From Sweltsa coloradensis (taxonomy: Eukaryota; Arthropoda; Insecta; Plecoptera; Chloroperlidae), in NCBI GenBank assembly GCA_024449915.1, contig JAMZAV010003150.1:47421-111420 (forward strand): a DNA stretch of 64,000 nucleotides, read 5' to 3'. Made by a program: the position numbers and the translations under genes. Positions 9,933 to 20,904 of this stretch are shown here, one piece after another. Positions within the stretch are counted from its first letter, which is position 1; the number at the start of each line of letters is the position of its first letter. The notes under the pieces are model-generated. The model saw only the letters and a list, made by a program, of their open reading frames with translations, was not told where the DNA came from and did no database searches.

Positions 9933-12300
9933 GTAACTATATCGGCTTAATCTCGGGAAAACCTCAATTTAACTATCCAGAAAAACATTAAGATGATTTT
10001 TTTAAATATGTAAGTCTGTTTGTTGGTCGCCAAACGGAAAAAAACAAACACTCATTAAGATAATAAAGATAACATTTAAAAAAAACGTTTAAATCTATGA
10101 AATTCGACCAGCCATATTGTTATAGTAAAAATAAAACAATTTTTATGATAGTTGCACTTGCATGACTTAATTATTTTGTTTGTCGCTTTCTCTGGAACGA
10201 GTCAGCAACGCCAAACTAAGTTATATAAAAAACTAAGGAATGTTTGACACATTCCTGGGTACAATCGACGAGATATACTTTTGGGGCCACATTACAACAG
10301 GACAAAATATCCCACAAGTGCAATTTACCGAACCAAACCATAACAAACATACCGCAACAATACATTGTAAAATTAGTTGCATAAAAATGACTTTAAAAAT
10401 TATATATATACACATGAATGTTTTTGTGTGGTGTTGTGTTGTATGGTTGTTTGAGTGAATGATTGTGTGAGTGTGTAAAGTGTAATATTAATTATATGTG
10501 AGTGCACGAGCGACTGTAGACATTGGTGAAGTTGATTATATTATTTATTTCAGTTGCTTTCGAAAGTAATGAATGTTACTATTGTGCAAATCTAAATGAG
10601 GCCTATTCAATGATAAAAGATTGTTGGACGTAGCCAGCAACTTTATTAAACTGGAATACTTGTGCACATCAATGCGTCTGAAGGGAAGATGAACAGTTTA
10701 TGAATTCGAATGTTCCATGGTGGCACATGTTAGTTCAAGACCCAATTACAGTCGAGTCAAGCAGGTTATTAGCAACTTTAACCCTTTAGGGAAGAGGTAG
10801 AATAGTTTACCACCACATTTCAAAATCTACACAATTACGTCTGCCAGTTTATCATACTTTATACCCGTTTAAAAGCTGCTTGGTTTGTTCGGAATTGGTA
10901 GATCTTTTCCTTATTAAATTCTAATGATAAGAAGAATTTTTGGAATCGTTTAAAAATCCAATCATATATAAAAACACTCTAAAACACAAATTTCTGGGTT
11001 GTCCCGGATATTTTGTATGCATGTAGAAAATTAAATTTGAACTAAAAAAATGGCAAAAATTAAAAATGGCAAATAAATCAATTTTTTTAAAGAAAATGAT
11101 TGATGAATTTTTTTTCTTTGATGTTAATTTGGAATCCAAAAATCAGCATTTTATTCCTAAAAGATCATGTTAAAAAATAAATTTAAAAATCATAAATTTC
11201 ACATAGTTATAAGGTAGAAAGCAAAGTTTTGGGTCTCAGTATCTTGCCCTATAAAGAGTTAGGAGCAAAACAATGCCCATAAACTTCCTAAGGCTTTCAA
11301 GGGTACTTAGCTTGTTGTCAGAACACATACCTAGATAATATACTCATTGGTATTCCTGATTAGCCTTGAAGCGCAAGTGTTTGAAATATCGTTGATAGAT
11401 AGATATATTATATAACATTGTATTATATTTTCCAACTTGTTGAACAATATCTCTGTATTTCTTCTCTCTCGACTGGACAAGCCTCATAGTTGGATGTTGT
11501 TGCTGTTTTAAAATATCTTAAATTCTAATGTAATTAGACCATTCCTAAAGATATTTACTCCAATCAAAAATCATTTTTTTTTCAAATTTCATTGTCATAT
11601 TAATTTTTGAATCAGCAACCTCAGTTTTTTTTTGTAAATCACTTCCTTCTTATCCATGTGCGATGAAAAGCGCAAACTGCATGATATATACACTCTATAG
11701 TTAATAATTGAACGGGACCAGGGATCAAATTGTTTAAATTGTTTTATAGCAAAACGGTGCAAAAAATATGCTTATATCACAAAAACCCATTTCATTTTGC
11801 ATGCCACTGCTACTAGAATGGGCGGTATTTGGGTTCATAAAAAATTGTTTGTAGCACAACACCATCATAACAATAAATAAACGATTTATAATATTTATCG
11901 TAGAAAGATAACCTAATGAGCTAACAAATAACAACAATAACAAGTCCCATGTAGGGGGAGGGAGCAATTGTCAAATCTCTAGTTTGAGAGGGTTGTGGGG
12001 GGGGGGGGCTTTGTTTGGTAAGGCGTACACCACACTTTTGAGTTTTGACTAAATACATTTCATATAATTTTCTTAAGCGATAATTTGACTTTATGGTATG
12101 CCTTCTGTGAGCATACATAGTGGAAGAAATTCTTTTAAAGTTCAAAAGTAAAACTAAAGCTTGCCTCGATTCTACAATGGTTAATATCGGTCCCCTCGTA
12201 AAATTGCTCGAAAAAGAAGAAAACAATGATTGACTATGGTTAGTTAACCGAAGAACCAAATTTATTAAATTATATAAATAATCGTTTTCAACTTACTCAG
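9933..12300 (+). other. Intron 1 of lectin A
   Basis: GT...AG, phase 0, with acceptor ACTTACTCAG. No insertion as large as in copy C is visible. The distal part (about 11500-12290) aligns with intron 1 of lectin C on both sides of C's Penelope-like insertion, and the proximal part (about 10000-10200) aligns with intron 1 of both B and C. Low-complexity A/T tracts are frequent. Open frames here have no recognisable content. Confidence 0.6.
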
Positions 12301-12439
12301 ATTGATTTCGAGAATGGTGGTGAAAGCCGCACCTCATCTGGTGATATGGCGTCGCCCACTTGGTCTATGGGGTTGGAGCAGAGCACAGAGGCGTGCGTTG
12401 GGGAGACGTCTACCTTACATTCGAGAATTACTCTAGCAG
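12301..12439 (+). CDS. C-type lectin A, exon 2
   Basis: Phase 0 to phase 1, 139 bases. It encodes IDFENGGESRTSS..., one cysteine in TEACVGETS, and LHSRITLA before a GCAG|GTGAGT donor. This linker between the N-terminus and the lectin domain carries one conserved Cys that can pair with C30 of exon 1 (inference). It is two codons shorter than the B exon and clearly diverged from it, while C resembles A. The 565-base intron that follows (12440-13004) shows nothing but AT-rich sequence. Confidence 0.8.
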
Positions 12440-13004
12440 GTGAGTCTCCCCATTTCTTTAAACCGACAAAGTAGTTTGATGAATCATATTTTGACGTTCT
12501 GTTTAATGTGAAAATTAGATGTGAAATTTCACTACTACCTTAAAGCATTTGATTTACATGGAGATCACTTTCCCAAAGATTTGAAGACGTAGATTTGAAA
12601 ATGGCAAATTAAGACGTAATAGTAATGATTTCTTTTTTCCGATATATTTTAAGGATAGTTCAAACCATATTTATAAAGTTATCAAATTTAAAACAAACAT
12701 ATCTAGTTATTTGTCGTTTGCTGCGCCGTCCGTCTGTACAGATGTGTAGCCAGAACTCTTAAAATGAAATTTTGCTTTTGGCTCATTTAGGCCAGCGTTG
12801 TCCAAATATTGTTATAAATAGCTAATAGTGAGTGAGGCAATTTTACTGTTATGCGTAAGTCATTCTTTTATTCAGCTATCTTGTTTGGTGTTCTAAGATA
12901 TCGGTCAGAGAAGAATAAAATTGGAATAATAAATTTTAAAGACAATTTTTTATCTTAACTTTTTTTATTTATTTATCATTATTTTAATGATATACTGGTT
13001 ACAG

Positions 13005-13302
13005 TACCTGATAATAATGAAAACATCAACCAAGTCCATTCCTGAAGGCTACGAGTTGTTCCCGAGAGTGGGGTACTACAAGTTCCACCCCGAGGCTGCG
13101 ACATGGGCTCGTGCGCGTCAGGTCTGCGCAGAGGAGGGCGGCCATCTTATTGTCATCAACTCGGAGTACGAGGCTAACGTTGTGAAGCAACTCTTCGCGC
13201 GGTTCCCCAAGGAGAAGATTACAAATAGTCCCACTTGGACCGATTGGAGCTGGGTTGGAATTTATGAACAAGGCGCCAATGGGCAATACTTCACTGTTTT
13301 AG
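13005..13302 (+). CDS. C-type lectin A, exon 3 (first half of CTLD; frameshifted)
   Basis: The lectin domain begins with EGYELFPRVGYYKFHPEA, then RQVCAEEGGHLIVINS (first CTLD cysteine) and WSWVGIYEQGANG (the WIGL-type core motif). It ends at a TTTTAG|GTAACG donor, phase 1. The exon is 298 bases against 294 in B and C. The extra base lies in TGATAATAATG near the 5' edge, where copy C reads TGATAACATG. With the phase-1 junction from exon 2, translation enters the wrong frame and stops within 13 codons. Either this copy is a recent pseudogene or the base is an assembly error; everything else is intact. Confidence 0.75.
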
Positions 13303-13371
13303 GTAACGCTTAGTGAATAATATTTTTCATTTGCTTAATTTGTGTACACCTAATTATAGTGAAAGTATGCA

Positions 13372-14062
13372 TTAAGGCTATTCAACCGCGTTTTTCTATT
13401 TTCACAAATATGCTTCCAAATGGCTTTGAAACCTGACTCTATTACAAAATCAAAACTATTTTTTAGATTTATTCTGATCGGGCACACGGCAAATTTCGCC
13501 ACTTCAAAATAATTTCAAACTTCAATTTGCCCAAGCACACCATTCAGTTGTTAGGCAGTCGTGTTTTTGTGACATTTATTCTCAACTAGTTTTCTTGAGG
13601 CTGACTGAGAGATTTTTTTTTGAAAAATTGTCTTTCCATCGAATTCTTTCGTTTAGCTGTATATTGTACCGAATTGTACCGCCAAACGAAAAATTTATCA
13701 GGAAAGACAATTGTTCCAAAAAAAATTCTCTCAGTATGCCTCTCGAAAACCAGTTAAAAATTAATGTCACAAAAACACAACTTCCTACCTTGAATGGTGT
13801 GCTTGGGCAAATTGAAGTTTAACCCTCTCCCTTATATATTGCTGCTGGGCAGGAGAGATATTACTTCACTACGCTTTAGTACGCTATGTGAGGGAGAGTG
13901 TTAAAATTATTTTGAAGAGGCGATATTTGCCATCTGCCCGATCAGAAAAATTAGAAATGAATAGTTTTGATTTTCTAAAAGAGCCAGGTTACAAAGCCAT
14001 TCACTATATTTTGACTTGGTTACACATTTAACAAATAGAAAAACGCGGTCGAATAGCCTTAA
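13372..14062. mobile_element. Palindromic TTAA element copy 1 (family Z), intron 3 of lectin A
   Basis: The segment starts TTAAGGCTATTCAACCGCG and ends with the reverse complement, CGCGGTCGAATAGCCTTAA. The two halves are complementary over most of their length and meet near 13670. TTAA at both ends is the target duplication: lectin C has the same intron position unoccupied (GCATTAATAAAAAAC at 39738-39752). It contains a smaller insertion at 13819-13904. No transposase is encoded, so it is a non-autonomous fold-back element, with TTAA targeting as in piggyBac. Confidence 0.8.
13819..13904. mobile_element. 86-bp TTAA-flanked mini-element inside Z1
   Basis: TTAACCCTCTCCCTTATA at the left and GAGGGAGAGTGTTAA at the right form short inverted ends bounded by TTAA. 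The matching position in the second Z copy (about 20670) lacks this block, so it is a secondary insertion. Its ends (TTAACCC) look like piggyBac-type termini. Confidence 0.6.
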
Positions 14063-14198
14063 TGAGAAACCACAGTATTATTTTACATTAAAAATCGTAG
14101 TCTTACACCAAATACTCTTTTATTAAACAACCTTGAGATTTGAACATCAATCTAATTCAAATATTCTCCATTCATGTATTTAGAGACTGAAGTAAACT
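14063..14198 (+). other. Intron 3 of lectin A, between Z1 and X1
   Basis: This bit aligns with 39745-39865 of lectin C and so is ancestral intron. Confidence 0.5.
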
Positions 14199-14763
14199 AC
14201 TAGGAAAACACTCAGTTGGACGCGTTGTTGAGCCAGAACCGGTACGTGCAACATGACCCGAGTACGACATTTCCATAAGGCCCACCACACAGTGTAGGCC
14301 TAACTGGATATTGACATTGTACACTATACTATTCCAATATCTTTGCAATGTACTAATTGACGTCATGCCTTCTAAAGTGTATCTTTGTATCTTCACTGCC
14401 TCCTTCATTTTTTAACATCATTTTTCGAATTATGATTACCAATAAGTCTTTAAGGTCTTGACCGATTTAGCTGAAAATTTAGAAAATAGGAGAGAATGTT
14501 GTACTTATTGACCCTGCAAAATTTCATAACGATCGGTACATTTTTATTTTTTTATTTTTTTATTTTTTTTTATTTTTTATAACTAATGATCGGATTTTGT
14601 TCAAAAACTATACAGCAACCCGCCTAGGTGGTATGTACATGTGTGCAAAATTTCAGGTCAATCAGAGAAACGGTGCGACCTGTATCGAAGCAGTAACAGA
14701 AAAAAAAAAACAGACATTCGAGCCATAAGAGTCAAGTGGAGACGCTCGCTACGCCCCGCTCAA
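14199..14763. mobile_element. Inverted-repeat element X copy 1, intron 3 of lectin A
   Basis: It begins TAGGAAAACACTCAGTTGG and ends AAGTGGAGACGCTCGCTACG...CTCAAC. It shares most of its sequence with X copy 2 (41618-42179), but with the left 90 bases in opposite orientation. Internal landmarks are ACCGATTTAGCTGAAAATTT and GGTGGTATGTACATGTGTGC. Lectin C lacks it at the same intron position (near 39870), so it inserted after the A/C duplication. Non-coding. Confidence 0.7.
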
Positions 14764-15506
14764 CAAACACGTGACATCAATACACGTTGTATTTGTTTTG
14801 TCACCATGGTTTAGTTTATTTATGAATTTATCGCTATTTTAATCGTTTCGATCGAAAAAAATCATTTTATATAAGAAATTGTTACTTGATTTAAAAGTGT
14901 TATCAATTATTATGTATTTCCTTTATTACACATTAATCTGGGAATTACCAAGCGAATTTATTTATTACCAATTGGCTTTCAATGTTTGGACAAAAACATT
15001 TTTGTCATTATCAAGCTTATATGATAGTCTAAAAGAAAGAAAATATCGGAAAAAAATTAATAACTATCAAAACAATAACAAAAACAAACTGGGATGTCAA
15101 TAACAAAACAATGTGGCACAATAATTTGTTTGTATACCTGTGTACTACTTATTAAGACTCCCTATACCGGGGATGATTGTAAAAGGAAAGATCACCTGCG
15201 TGATAAACCACTTATTACTTACACTAGGATCATAATTAAGCTGTAAAACATTAAGGTTTCCCTTAGGTGAATCTATTGGCATAATTAAAATTTTATAAAA
15301 TTGTAGTCAATTAAAACAACGGAAATAGTTAATCAATTATGATCATATGACATTGCCAAAACAATTTTTATTTTTATTTGGTTGATCTAGTGTCGCTTGA
15401 GTAAAATTGAAGTCTGCAGAAGTTGCGCTCCCTCGTCTAATTCATTTTAAGAATTATGATATTTACAAAGGTAGAAATATATAATTTTAAAAAATGCTGT
15501 CCACAG
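14764..15506 (+). other. Distal intron 3 of lectin A
   Basis: Ancestral intron sequence that aligns with 39885-41257 of lectin C minus the W insertion there. It ends at a TGTCCACAG acceptor. No gene-like content; the 74-codon open frame at 14879 is AT-driven. Confidence 0.6.
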
Positions 15507-15661
15507 ATCAGCCTTGGAACCAGACGGAGTTCTCCCGATGGCATCCTGGCCAGCCTAGCGACGCAGGAACAGACGACTGTATGTTGGTTTATTACCTAAG
15601 TGGTGGGCTAAACGACATCTCATGTGGAGCTAACAAAGCTGCATTCATTTGCGAGTTGTAG
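15507..15661 (+). CDS. C-type lectin A, exon 4 (C-terminal half of CTLD)
   Basis: Enters in phase 1 and ends at TAG 15659-15661. It encodes DQPWNQTEFSRWHPGQPSDA, then GTDDC, LSGGLNDISC and AAFICEL. The cysteines of DDC, ISC and FIC are the remaining three of the four conserved CTLD cysteines. QPS stands at the EPN/QPD calcium-sugar position and LND replaces the usual WND, so ligand specificity may differ from B and C. CTLD proteins of this type use these residues to hold calcium and bind sugar; that this copy does so is inference. Confidence 0.85.
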
Positions 15662-15695
15662 TTTGTCGTCAGAAGATGAGATGATGTAGTAAGAT

Positions 15696-15701
15696 AATAA
15701 A
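15696..15701 (+). terminator. Polyadenylation signal, lectin A
   Basis: AATAAA 35 bases after the stop codon, in GATAATAAAAAGC. The same signal at the same distance follows the stop of lectin C. Confidence 0.6.
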
Positions 15702-16455
15702 AAGCACTTCAGAAAGCCTGGTTTACTCTATTTCTTTCATACTATCATAATTTACCCATTGATTTTCTTGTTTGACTACAATATGTGACATTTTTTGTAT
15801 TCTTTATATTTTATTAGGAATAACTAATATTAGTGTTTGACTAAGGGGTATTCTTAAAATATGATAATTGATACGCCAAAAACTGTATGTTCGTAATATA
15901 TTTCAAAATGGTGTATTTTTTTTAAACATAATGCGAACTTCTTTAGTCTTCTCAAAATATTTGGCGTTATGTCTATTCCATCAAATTGATTTAAAAGTTT
16001 CCAGCCCAGCACGTTGGAAGATGGATTTTCTTTGTTCTTAAAGTAAAAACCACTTATATTATCATTTAGAATAACTACATTAACAGTGACGCCCAATAAT
16101 GTTATAATATATTTTTCAGTTGGTAATAAAATCATGATAAATATCACAGTCAGCATTTTTTATCATGTTATCGCACCACAGGAATGTGCTAATCAATTTG
16201 TAAATACAACCTTGTACTTTATTACAAGTTAAAAACAAAAATTAACGTTGAAACGAGTTAAATTGGCTCAGTTATGTGCTTGTGCCAGTGTTGATGCGTG
16301 TGCTTTAATTGATGGCATCATAAAATACAGTGATTTCTTCCCATTTGTTTGATAACGCGTGAGGGGTGTGTATTTGAGAACGTTTTTTACACTAAAGATA
16401 TTCTAGACGATGAGTGGTGATAAGATGACGATGAAGTACGATTAGAAAAAAACTT
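15702..16455. other. Lectin A downstream flank
   Basis: The first ~150 bases match the lectin C downstream flank (41460-41610). The stretch at 15890-16020 matches the segment upstream of lectin A near 8100-8240. The rest is unassigned AT-rich DNA. Confidence 0.5.
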
Positions 16456-16536
16456 GCCTGATACGGGATTCGAACCTATGTCCTTGTAGAGTTATGCGTT
16501 TCGGCCGAGCGCCCTTATCGTATGTGCCACCACTGA
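16456..16536 (-). repeat. tRNA-like sequence (SINE head or tRNA pseudogene)
   Basis: On the minus strand a TGGCACATACGATAAGGGCG region is followed by a perfect B box, GGTTCGAATCC, and CAGGCAAG, then a run of seven T that would terminate RNA polymerase III. I cannot fold a full cloverleaf with a clear anticodon, so I do not call a functional tRNA. Confidence 0.5.
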
Positions 16537-16643
16537 CGGCTAGGAGTGTGTATATTAATATTCGGAAACGATTATATTGTATAATTTACACTGTTGTATA
16601 AATCAGCACTTTTATTCTTGAAAAGAGTGAAGCACTGAGATTA

Positions 16644-17153
16644 CAGGGGCGTAGGAACGGGGGGGGATGGCCTGGCTTGACCCCCCCAGTGGGGGGTCAA
16701 GCCAGGTATGGGTGTCATTTGCTAACCTATAGCTTGTTGGGTGATTTTTAGGATTTTTACTACAGTCGGGCTTGCAAACAAAAAGGAAGTTTTTTTTTAC
16801 CATTTTTTAGAAAGATTCAGTAAGAGACGTGATTTGCGAGACTAGACTAGCCATCTGATTTTAGACTTATATTCATTATATTTTGTGTGCAGTGTTTTCA
16901 CTCCCAAGCAGACTGTCGACCGATTTCAGTCAGGTAATCAATCTTCAATGCAATATTAGCTTCAAAATGTTACCCTTATTCACAATTAAAATTCGCCTGA
17001 AAACGTGTTTCAGGCCACCTATGAAGGGCACCTTTAAAAAAAATCTCGCCTACGGCGAAAAAGCCTCCGGCGGAGACCCCGGTTTGCCCACCCAACCTCG
17101 TAGTCAACTTTAGTGTGACCCCCCCCACTAAAAAAATAGTTCCTACGCCACTG
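16644..17153. mobile_element. hAT-like non-autonomous element (family T)
   Basis: The ends are CAGGGGCGTAGGAAC and GTTCCTACGCCACTG, imperfect terminal inverted repeats of about 15 bases. ACTGAGAT (16634) and ACTGAGAA (17154) flank it as a probable 8-bp target duplication, the length used by hAT elements, although the left copy is offset by two bases. Inside lies a strong C/G hairpin (GGCTTGACCCCCC against GGGGGGTCAAGCC, about 16675-16703). No transposase. Confidence 0.6.
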
Positions 17154-17244
17154 ACTGAGAAATATTTATATTATATTTGTTTATATGTAAATGGTGTCTT
17201 AAAACAGATGTGAATATATTTGTATTGTTTGATCACAACCGACA

Positions 17245-17312
17245 GTATTGGCTCGAGCGTTTAGCGCGTAACTCTTATTCGGTATGTCTCGAGTTCAAAT
17301 TACGTCGCGATC
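17245..17312 (+). repeat. Second tRNA-like (Pol III) sequence
   Basis: TTGGCTCGAGCGTTTAGCGCG resembles an A box with D arm, and CGAGTTCAAATTAC a diverged B box at tRNA-like spacing. It is probably the head of a decayed tRNA-derived SINE. Weak on its own. Confidence 0.3.
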
Positions 17313-17764
17313 GGCAATCATTACTGAATAGTTTTCCTAGGTTATCATAGGTTGTTAATGCGCATGCAAGGCATTGAGTCTGACAGCTCTCGAAAATACT
17401 TTCACAATTGTTTTTACTCCAAAATACATAGTTAGTTACCTGAAGAAGTGACGTGGTCAGGTTACCCACGGGGAAATTATTGGTATCGTTTGATCTCACT
17501 CATCTTAATTGCCATTGTGTATTTTTATAGCATATAATCTAATACATCACAAACATATTGGATAATCTGTCTCTGATGATACCATAATTAAAATTTTGAT
17601 ATAACATTATTTATTCCCCTTTCCTCATTTTCCAAAACTACTTTTAAAATTTCGACTTTGTGCATTTAGTTCTAAACAAAAATAATATCTTCCTAATCTT
17701 TCTAATCACAAATTTGAAACTGTAAAAATAAACATAATTTTTTGCAATAAACGAAACAATGCAA
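17313..17764. other. Unassigned spacer
   Basis: AT-rich, no recognisable gene or repeat apart from what may be the body of the preceding SINE-like sequence. Confidence 0.4.
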
Positions 17765-18019
17765 TAACAAAATCCGAATTCTTCAAAAGGAATTTTCGGT
17801 TAATTTTTATAAAGCAATACGAACAATAATTGTGACGTTCATTGATTGCTTTTGACGTTTGACCATAAGACCAAAAAATGGTAACATATCTTACTTTATT
17901 TTTTCGCTTGCATGATTAATACTCAAAATTGCAACGGGCATGAGTTTTACAACAAGACAGGAACTTCTGTCTTTACTGATTTCTCATCGAACACAACACT
18001 CATGTTCCCCATTACACTG
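17765..18019. repeat. Duplicated spacer S, part 1 (matches 8305-8560)
   Basis: Shares GAATTCTTCAAA, TTGTGACGTTCATT and ACCAAAAAATGG landmarks in the same order with 8305-8560, upstream of lectin A. It marks the shared upstream spacer of the duplicated lectin unit. Confidence 0.65.
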
Positions 18020-18707
18020 GGCCGCTTCGCAAACGGTTTTTTTAGTCGCGTTGATGGATGAGTTTTTTTTAGTTTTTAGTACGCGTGGGATCTCTTTACT
18101 TCTTCAAGTTTCATTGCAAAATCATTTTTGTTATATTAGGATATTTTTTATAAAGAAGTACAATCAGAATATAAAATATCTAGAGGTTCAAAGACTTGCT
18201 TTTTGTACGCATTGAAGGTGATTATTGTCAAGTTTCTATAGTTACTTGATAATTATTATTATATTCATTAAAATACATATTAAAACCATTATATCTATGA
18301 ACTCTGGCTTACTTTTTTTAACTTTTTCTTTCAAAAGTACTGAATCACCATAAATTAATATGCATGTAAAATATGAACGTTGTAGCCCCACCCGTTTGGT
18401 CAAAATCGGCTAAAATGTCACAAAAATACTCCACAAAATTCGAAAAAATCGTAAAAGTACGATATCCATGAGAAAAATTTCTTCGATTGTACCCAAAATC
18501 GTGGCAGGTCTAAGTTTAGAGAAATCGAAGGTCCCCTCTAATTTTTATCAGGATCGCATATGCCGTTTAACCGGTAAAGAGCAAACAAAAAGACAAAAAA
18601 CCTGACAAACTAAAACAAAACACCCGACCTATTTTTTCTTGGGGTAACGTAAGTAAAAAATAAACGTAAGTGAATTTGAAGTCCTCACTTCGCTCATCCA
18701 AAAACGT
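18020..18707. mobile_element. Inverted-repeat element Y copy 1
   Basis: Left end TAGTCGCGTTGATGGATGAG, right end GTCCTCACTTCGCTCATCC. It interrupts spacer S, whose other paralog (8560-8590) is uninterrupted. Internal marker: AATCGTAAAAGTACGATATC, itself a small palindrome around AAGTACGATA. Non-coding. Confidence 0.65.
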
Positions 18708-18948
18708 CTAAGCACAATTCCATCTTATACTCTATATCCTGACAACCTTAAGATGTACAATGCTGTTGTATAGTAATAGGAAATTTATGGTTTGATTATG
18801 CAACTTCTCTGTGATTGCAAAAATGCAGTCTTACTTCAGCTTTTACCTGTTGTTGTTTGTTTGTGTTTTTCTATAATCATCTGACTGGATTTAGCACGTA
18901 CAATTTATCAAAAGAAAAAATTATGAATAAAATACAGATTGGTGTTTT
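18708..18948. repeat. Duplicated spacer S, part 2 (matches 8565-8815)
   Basis: Shares CTGTGATTGCAAAAATGC and CACGTACAATTTATCAAA with the region upstream of lectin A. Confidence 0.65.
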
Positions 18949-19576
18949 TTGGATGAGCGTAGCGAGCGAAGCGAAGATTCCATTTCACTACTCTGGAGAA
19001 AAAAATCCGGAATGTTTTTTTTTCTGTATTTTTGTGTGTTTGTTAACACGATTCCGGCTAAACCGATACTCCGATTGCGATGAAATTTTATAAAGGCCTT
19101 CGAAATCTCTGAACTTAGAACTGCCACGTTTTTGAGCGCAATCGGGAAATTTTTTCTCATAAAAAACGAAATTCTACGGATTTTTTCTATTTTTAAAACA
19201 ATTCTTTGACTTATAACACCTACATGCTTTATCCTATTGTAATGATTTTTTTACAGAACCTTCATTTCATGAATTAATATATTCGTGTTAAATTTGAGCG
19301 CAATCAAATAATTATTTCTTATGAAAATTGCAATTTTACGATTTTTTTCTTTTTTAAAAATTACGATTAATTAAAAAATTAAGTTAATTTTTTATTTAAT
19401 TTAGTTTAATTAAAAAAATTAAGTTAATTTTTTATTTAATTTAATTTAACTAAAAAGAATCTTCGACTAAGTAATGAATTTTTCACAGAACAACAGAAAA
19501 TAGCGTAACACATGGCAGCTCAATGCACCATATACGCTCATCCAACAACGCGGCGGGACTTAAGCGTTTTCCTAGT
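18949..19576. mobile_element. Inverted-repeat element Y copy 2
   Basis: Begins TTGGATGAGCGTAGCGAGCG and ends CGCTCATCCAACAACGCG followed by AAGCGTTTTCCTAGTA. It also interrupts spacer S, which resumes near 19590. It contains a tandem-like AATTAAGTTAATTTTTTATT duplication at about 19375-19450. Non-coding. Confidence 0.65.
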
Positions 19577-19704
19577 ATGTTTCATTATACTTTCGGTTTT
19601 TGTTCCCCTCCTTGCTCTCACCTCACCGTATTATGCAGCATTTGATCGCGCTTATCATTCAGAGTCCACATTAAATTTGTAAATTTTCTATAACGATACG
19701 TACT
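19577..19704. repeat. Duplicated spacer S, part 3
   Basis: GCATTTGATCGCGCTTATCA here corresponds to GCATTTGATCCCACTAAGCA at 8872, confirming that Y2 sits inside the S spacer. Confidence 0.6.
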
Positions 19705-20832
19705 TTAAGGCTATTCGACCGCGTTTTTCTGTTTTTCAAAGTATGCTACCAATTTAAAATAATAGTGAATGGCTTTAAAACCTGGCTTTTTTAGAAAACC
19801 GAAACTTTTTTTCTGACCCGGTACACACGGCCAAGATTGCCACCTAAAATAATTTCAAACTTCAATTCGCCAAGGCATACCATTCAACAAAGGGTGTTGT
19901 GTTTTTGTGACATTAATTTTCAACTTGTTTTCTATAGGCTGAATCAGAGATTTTTTGCAATTGTCTTTCCTACTCCTACTAATTGTCCGTATTTTTTCGT
20001 TTGGCGGTATTTTGTACCTATTTGTACCGCCAAACAAAAAAATTCGCAGGAAAGACAATTGTTAACCCTTTCGGCCCCAATTTTTTCGGTCCAAATTAAG
20101 TCATTAAAGGCAATGAATTCAAAGTTATAATTTTTTTCTTAGATTTTTAGTGTTTTTCAAATATTTTTAAATGTGTTTTCACGAAATTTTGGGAAATTTT
20201 GGGTTTTGAATTAAAGCTACATTTGAAGTACAAATTCAAATTTGAAACACATTCCTAAACTAGATTTTTTTCAAATTTATTGCATTTTTTTGTATTCTTT
20301 ATATTTAAAATAATAGCAATACTAGAGATGTATTACATTTCCGGGACAAACCAATTTTTTCCATTTTTAGCCTTTTTGCAGATGTGTATTTTCAATCTTA
20401 TCTGACATATTCACTTTTTGTCCCATTTGCATGCGTTTTTTTAATTTTTTATTATTCACTAAAAAAAAATATATTGAGGGTCAAATTGAAAAAAAGCTAT
20501 TTTTACCCTGATTAAAATTTGATGAAAGTTATGTCCACTATGGTGGATGCGGGGGCCGAAAGGGTTTTAAACATATTTTTTCTCTCAGTCAGCCTACAGA
20601 AAACAAGTTGAAAATTAATGTCACAAAAATACAACACCCTACGTTGAATGTGTGCCTTGGCGAATTAAAATTTGAAATTATTTTGAGGGGCGATATTGGC
20701 CGTGTACAGGATGAGAAAAAATTGAAAAAATACTTTTGATTTTCTAAAAGAGCCAGGTTTCAAAGACATTCACTATATTTTGACTTAGGAGCATATTTTA
20801 GAAAATAGAAAAACGCGGTCGAATAGCCTTAA
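19705..20832. mobile_element. Palindromic TTAA element copy 2 (family Z)
   Basis: Starts TTAAGGCTATTCGACCGCG and ends with its reverse complement plus TTAA. The two halves are complementary once the nested insertion at 20062-20580 is removed. It is the same family as 13372-14062, and both copies have TTAA at each end. Confidence 0.8.
20062..20580. mobile_element. piggyBac-like MITE (family N) nested in Z2
   Basis: TTAACCCTTTCGGCCCC at the left and GGGGGCCGAAAGGGTTTTAA at the right give about 15-bp inverted ends with TTAA flanks. The first Z copy lacks it. TTAA plus CCCTTT termini are the piggyBac pattern. The 519-base interior has no transposase, so it would need one supplied elsewhere. Confidence 0.7.
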
Positions 20833-20904
20833 CTGAGCACAGATTGATGTATAGATAGTTAATATAATAATAACTTGAAAAGGCTATTATATGACTACAT
20901 AATT
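20833..20904. other. Short unassigned spacer
   Basis: AT-rich junction between elements Z2 and W1. Confidence 0.3.

Noticed and set aside
13026..13286. Open frame on the minus strand opposite lectin exon 3 (and the same opposite exon 3 of B)
   Set aside because: Shadow frame of a conserved coding exon; no independent evidence.
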